In this document: in pieces, positions 6,132 to 8,190 of the stretch
Numbering within the stretch: the stretch's first letter is position 1
Layout: every line of letters starts with the position of its first letter
From: CAYRIY01 sp964424335
GTDB lineage: Bacteria > Bacillota > Limnochordia > DTU080 > RSA5
Assembly (NCBI GenBank): GCA_964424335.1
Contig: CAYRIY010000135.1
Location: forward strand, 1 to 8,190
Direction of reading: 5' to 3'
DNA length: 8,190 nt
Made by a program: the position numbers and the translations under genes
The notes under the pieces: model-generated
The model's input: the letters and a program-made list of their open reading frames with translations, nothing else
What the model was told of the DNA's origin: nothing
Databases searched by the model: none

Positions 6132-7304
6132 TCATGCCGGCGGCGCGTAGCGGGCGTCAACCCACGCACCGAGCCGCGCACTCTCGACGCAGCGGTGAAT
6201 GAAGTTGACGCCGATCGCTCCGTCCGCGACGGTCGGAAAATCGAGGTCGTATTCATTCGGCGTCTCGCCGGCAAGGCGCGCCGCCACGGTGCGGCCGAAG
6301 TTGCGGTAAATGTTGGCAAATGCTTCGATAAACCCTTCCGGATGGCCAACCGGCAAGCGGCAATTCCAACGTGCGATCGGAGCGAGGCACTCATGCCCCC
6401 GCGTGTACACCTGCTCGGGCTTGTCCGCGTAGCGCACGCGCAAGGTGTCGGGCTCCTCTTGTCGCCACGCGAGCGACGCCTCACTGCCATAGACGCGGAT
6501 TGACAAGTTGTTCTCCTCACCCACCGACATCTTGGAGGCGAAAAGAATGCCTTTGGCCCCGCCATCGTAGCGAAGGAGGATGTTGGCGTCGTCCTCGAGC
6601 CGATGGCCGGGCACGAATGTCGTCAAATCGCTGCAAAGCTCGACGATCTCGAGACCCGTGATGTAGCGCGCCAGATGCTCGGCGTGTGTGCCGATGTCCG
6701 CCACGGTCGACGAGATCCCCGCCTTGTCGGGGTGAAGGCGCCACGCGTCAGGAGAGATTTTCCCCTGGGCGAACGCGGCCGCAAAGCGCCCGAGCGAATA
6801 CTCGACGACGACCTTGCGCACATCGCCCAACACACGGGTCCGCACGAGTTCCCTGGCTTGCTTGACCATAGGATAGCCGCTGTAGTTGTGCGTCAGGCCA
6901 AAGACGATCTTTCGCTCACGCACAAGGCTGCACAGATGTTCGGCCTCCTCGACGCTCACCGTCAGCGGCTTGTCGCACAGAACGTGAAATCCAGCCTCGA
7001 TGAATATTTTCGCTATGTCGTAGTGGAGGTAATTGGGCGTCGCGATGGCGACAAAGTCGATTCGTTCGCCCTCGGGCAGGCGACTTTCGGCCTCGGCCAT
7101 TTCTTGATAGGAGCCGTATACCCGCCGCGGGTCGAGGCGCAAGGCCGCGCCTTGCGCCCGCGACTTTTCCGCCGAAGAGGAGAATGCCCCGGCCACCAAC
7201 TCCATCGTGCCATCGAGGGCGGCCGCCCGGCGGTGGACCGAGCCAATGAAGCCGCCCGGACCTCCGCCGACCATACCGTAGCGCAGTTTTCGGCGCACTC
7301 CCAT
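6132..7304 (-). CDS. Gfo/Idh/MocA family oxidoreductase (NAD(P)-dependent sugar dehydrogenase-like)
   Basis: 390 residues. The N-terminal Rossmann domain opens with RYGMVGGGPGGFIG (glycine-rich dinucleotide loop, about residues 8-21). It continues with DFVAIATPNYLHYD (83-96) and the family's EKP-type motif as CDKPL with K112. The C-terminal domain carries DIGTHAEH (D203, H207), the usual catalytic aspartate/histidine pair. The end of the protein (GHPEGFIEAFANIY) resembles predicted sugar dehydrogenases. It probably oxidises or reduces a hydroxyl/keto group on a sugar or inositol-like ring in the cytoplasm. Paired with a TIM-barrel isomerase/epimerase it fits keto-sugar or inositol-type catabolism. 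The ATG at 7304 overlaps the stop of the preceding gene (TGATG), and AGGAGG (7312-7317) lies 7 bases upstream. The open frame starting further up at 7382 runs into the preceding gene and is not real. Substrate unassigned. Confidence 0.93.
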   Translation of the reverse strand: MGVRRKLRYGMVGGGPGGFIGSVHRRAAALDGTMELVAGAFSSSAEKSRAQGAALRLDPRRVYGSYQEMAEAESRLPEGERIDFVAIATPNYLHYDIAKIFIEAGFHVLCDKPLTVSVEEAEHLCSLVRERKIVFGLTHNYSGYPMVKQARELVRTRVLGDVRKVVVEYSLGRFAAAFAQGKISPDAWRLHPDKAGISSTVADIGTHAEHLARYITGLEIVELCSDLTTFVPGHRLEDDANILLRYDGGAKGILFASKMSVGEENNLSIRVYGSEASLAWRQEEPDTLRVRYADKPEQVYTRGHECLAPIARWNCRLPVGHPEGFIEAFANIYRNFGRTVAARLAGETPNEYDLDFPTVADGAIGVNFIHRCVESARLGAWVDARYAPPA

Positions 7305-7317
7305 CACGTCGCCTCCT
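7302..7317 (-). promoter_or_regulatory. Ribosome binding site and TGATG stop-start overlap (translational coupling)
   Basis: On the minus strand AGGAGG (7312-7317) is followed after 7 bases by ATG at 7304. The A of this ATG is the last base of the upstream TGA stop. Ribosomes ending the isomerase can restart on the oxidoreductase, keeping the two proteins in proportion. A GTG at 7307 is also in frame, but it is only 4 bases from the site and is less likely. Confidence 0.75.
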
Positions 7318-8128
7318 GATCCATGGCCATGCGCATCCGCTCCAAGCCTTCCTTCGCCACGTCGAGCAGGTCTCGCTGCCACAAAGAGGGGTTGAAGAGC
7401 TCGAGGGAGAGCGCTCCTCGATACCCTTTCGCCTTGAGCCGGCGAGCAGTCTCCTCGAGCGGGAGGATGCCGTCGCCAGGCAGGACGCGATCGGCATCCC
7501 GTTGCTGCTCACGAGGGATATTTGCCGGTGCATCGTTGACGTGAAAGACAGCGATCATCTCTGCCGGCACAAGGTCCAGGTCCTCGATGGAGGAACCGCC
7601 CCGAAAAATGTGATAGGTGTCGAGTACAACGCTCTTGTCGCCGTCGTCGACGGCGGAGACAATCTTCCATAAAGCGCGAATGGTGTTAACCTCTTGAACG
7701 AACCCAAGAAACTCGAGGGCCGGCAGCACGCCGTACTCTCGGCCGATCGCCAGGAGCTCCGCATACCGCTTCGCACTGCGCTGGTAATCGCACGCGCCGC
7801 GGGGCGGGCCCGCGATGATGCGCTGCGCGCCGATCGCAGCCGCCTGGTCCATCCGCCGGCGCGCGTCCTCGAGAGCTTTTGAGTACTCCGGCCCATCGGC
7901 AGCGTCGAGCCAGCCGGAGATGTGGAGGACCGTCGGCACCTCAAGTCCGGCATCCGCCAACATTTTGCGCACATCCTGCAGCAAGCCGCCCTCCCCCACA
8001 TACGCGTCGAGGTCGTCATTCCAGATCTCGATGCCGTCGTAGCCGGCCGCGCCGGCGATGCGGATCTTCTCGACCAAATTGGCAGGTTGAATTGTGCTCG
8101 TGTTGAGGGAAAAGCGAAAGTGACTCAA
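7304..8128 (-). CDS. Sugar phosphate isomerase/epimerase-like TIM-barrel protein (xylose-isomerase-like, AP-endonuclease-2 fold)
   Basis: 274 residues, the typical length. The opening (FRFSLNTSTI, then IRIAGAAGYDGIEIW at about 22-36) is the first two strands of this barrel family. The likely metal ligands are E139 (PALEF), D170 with H173 (VVLDTYH), H196 (VFHVNDA) and E243 (LSLELFN). The segment DRVLPGDG (about 213-220) is the common loop before the last strands. Family members include inosose dehydratase and isomerase (IolE/IolI), tagatose/xylulose epimerases and keto-glycoside-processing enzymes. All act on sugars or cyclitols through a divalent metal. It is cytoplasmic. It is the first complete gene of the operon and is coupled to the oxidoreductase by TGATG, so the two probably act in sequence. 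Start TTG: AAGGAGG (8138-8144) is 9 bases upstream, and an in-frame TAA at 8156-8158 blocks longer forms. The exact reaction cannot be assigned. Confidence 0.92.
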   Translation of the reverse strand: MSHFRFSLNTSTIQPANLVEKIRIAGAAGYDGIEIWNDDLDAYVGEGGLLQDVRKMLADAGLEVPTVLHISGWLDAADGPEYSKALEDARRRMDQAAAIGAQRIIAGPPRGACDYQRSAKRYAELLAIGREYGVLPALEFLGFVQEVNTIRALWKIVSAVDDGDKSVVLDTYHIFRGGSSIEDLDLVPAEMIAVFHVNDAPANIPREQQRDADRVLPGDGILPLEETARRLKAKGYRGALSLELFNPSLWQRDLLDVAKEGLERMRMAMDQEAT

Positions 8129-8137
8129 GTGACAGTT

Positions 8138-8144
8138 CCTCCTT
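8138..8144 (-). promoter_or_regulatory. Ribosome binding site that sets the TTG start at 8128
   Basis: CCTCCTT on the plus strand reads AAGGAGG on the minus strand, 9 bases before TTG at 8128. No ATG or GTG lies in frame between the upstream TAA (8156-8158) and this TTG. Confidence 0.85.
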
Positions 8145-8155
8145 AGAAAATACAG

Positions 8156-8190
8156 TTAACCTACAGCTACAGGCATTGCGCCTTCGGCGT
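8156..8190 (-). CDS. Possible 3-prime tail of an upstream gene of the same operon (partial)
   Basis: Read leftward from the window edge, one frame encodes ...AEGAMPVAVG and stops at TAA (8156-8158), 27 bases before the TIM-barrel gene. That gap matches the short spacing elsewhere in this operon, and no clear promoter is seen in the last 62 bases. Only ten codons are visible, and another frame also stops here (TAG at 8167-8169), so this may be chance. CGCC-TTC-GGCG at 8179-8189 is a small hairpin-like repeat in the same stretch. Confidence 0.25.
   Translation of the reverse strand, partial: AEGAMPVAVG

Noticed and set aside
6104..6565. N-terminal extension of the second propeller protein up to 6565
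   Set aside because: It overlaps the end of the oxidoreductase gene in another frame and reads as low-complexity, arginine-rich shadow sequence. GGAGG before 6103 fixes the start.
6603..7319. Plus-strand open frame of 238 codons opposite the oxidoreductase
   Set aside because: It lies antisense to a clear Gfo/Idh gene and has no recognisable motif. Its composition is that of a GC-rich shadow frame.
7305..7382. N-terminal extension of the oxidoreductase up to 7382
   Set aside because: It overlaps the isomerase gene. The ATG at 7304 has AGGAGG and directly precedes the Rossmann fold.

Overview
The window looks like a carbohydrate-use locus from a GC-rich bacterium. All seven complete genes are carbohydrate-related or metabolic enzymes, apart from one transport-binding protein. 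Strong Shine-Dalgarno sequences (AGGAGG or AAGGAGG type) precede most genes. Start codons are mixed: three TTG, two GTG, two ATG. A strong intrinsic terminator separates the convergent units. These traits suggest Bacillota (Firmicutes) or a relative. The ABC-type solute-binding protein has an ordinary Sec signal peptide and no lipobox cysteine, which is unusual for a classic single-membrane Firmicute. A diderm or deep-branching lineage (for example Limnochordia-like) would fit, but this is inference only.

Layout. (1) 4-1149, minus: a cytoplasmic beta-propeller protein of the BNR/sialidase superfamily. (2) 1150-1310: a divergent intergenic region with an AT-rich inverted repeat, a plausible shared promoter/operator. 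(3) 1311-1985, plus: a histidine-phosphatase (RHG) enzyme. (4) 2063-3355, plus: an exported sugar-type solute-binding protein. (5) 3390-3445: a long hairpin terminator with A and T tracts on both sides, able to serve both converging units. (6) 3506-8128, minus: a tight four-gene operon, transcribed from the right edge leftward. Its order is a xylose-isomerase-like TIM-barrel sugar isomerase/epimerase, a Gfo/Idh/MocA oxidoreductase, a second BNR/sialidase-like propeller, and a Cys-type sulfatase. The last 35 bases may hold the tail of a fifth, upstream gene.

How the genes may work together (inference). The binding protein would capture an oligosaccharide outside the membrane, but its permease and ATPase genes are not in the window. 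The sulfatase, both propeller proteins, the oxidoreductase and the isomerase all lack signal peptides, so the ligand would be processed in the cytoplasm. The sulfatase would desulfate it, and the propeller proteins would cleave or otherwise act on the glycosidic linkage. The oxidoreductase and TIM-barrel enzyme would oxidise and isomerise, epimerise or eliminate the sugar, possibly by keto-sugar chemistry. The substrate cannot be read from the sequence. No tRNA, rRNA, CRISPR array, insertion sequence or phage gene was seen, and no gene-free stretch exceeds 300 bases.
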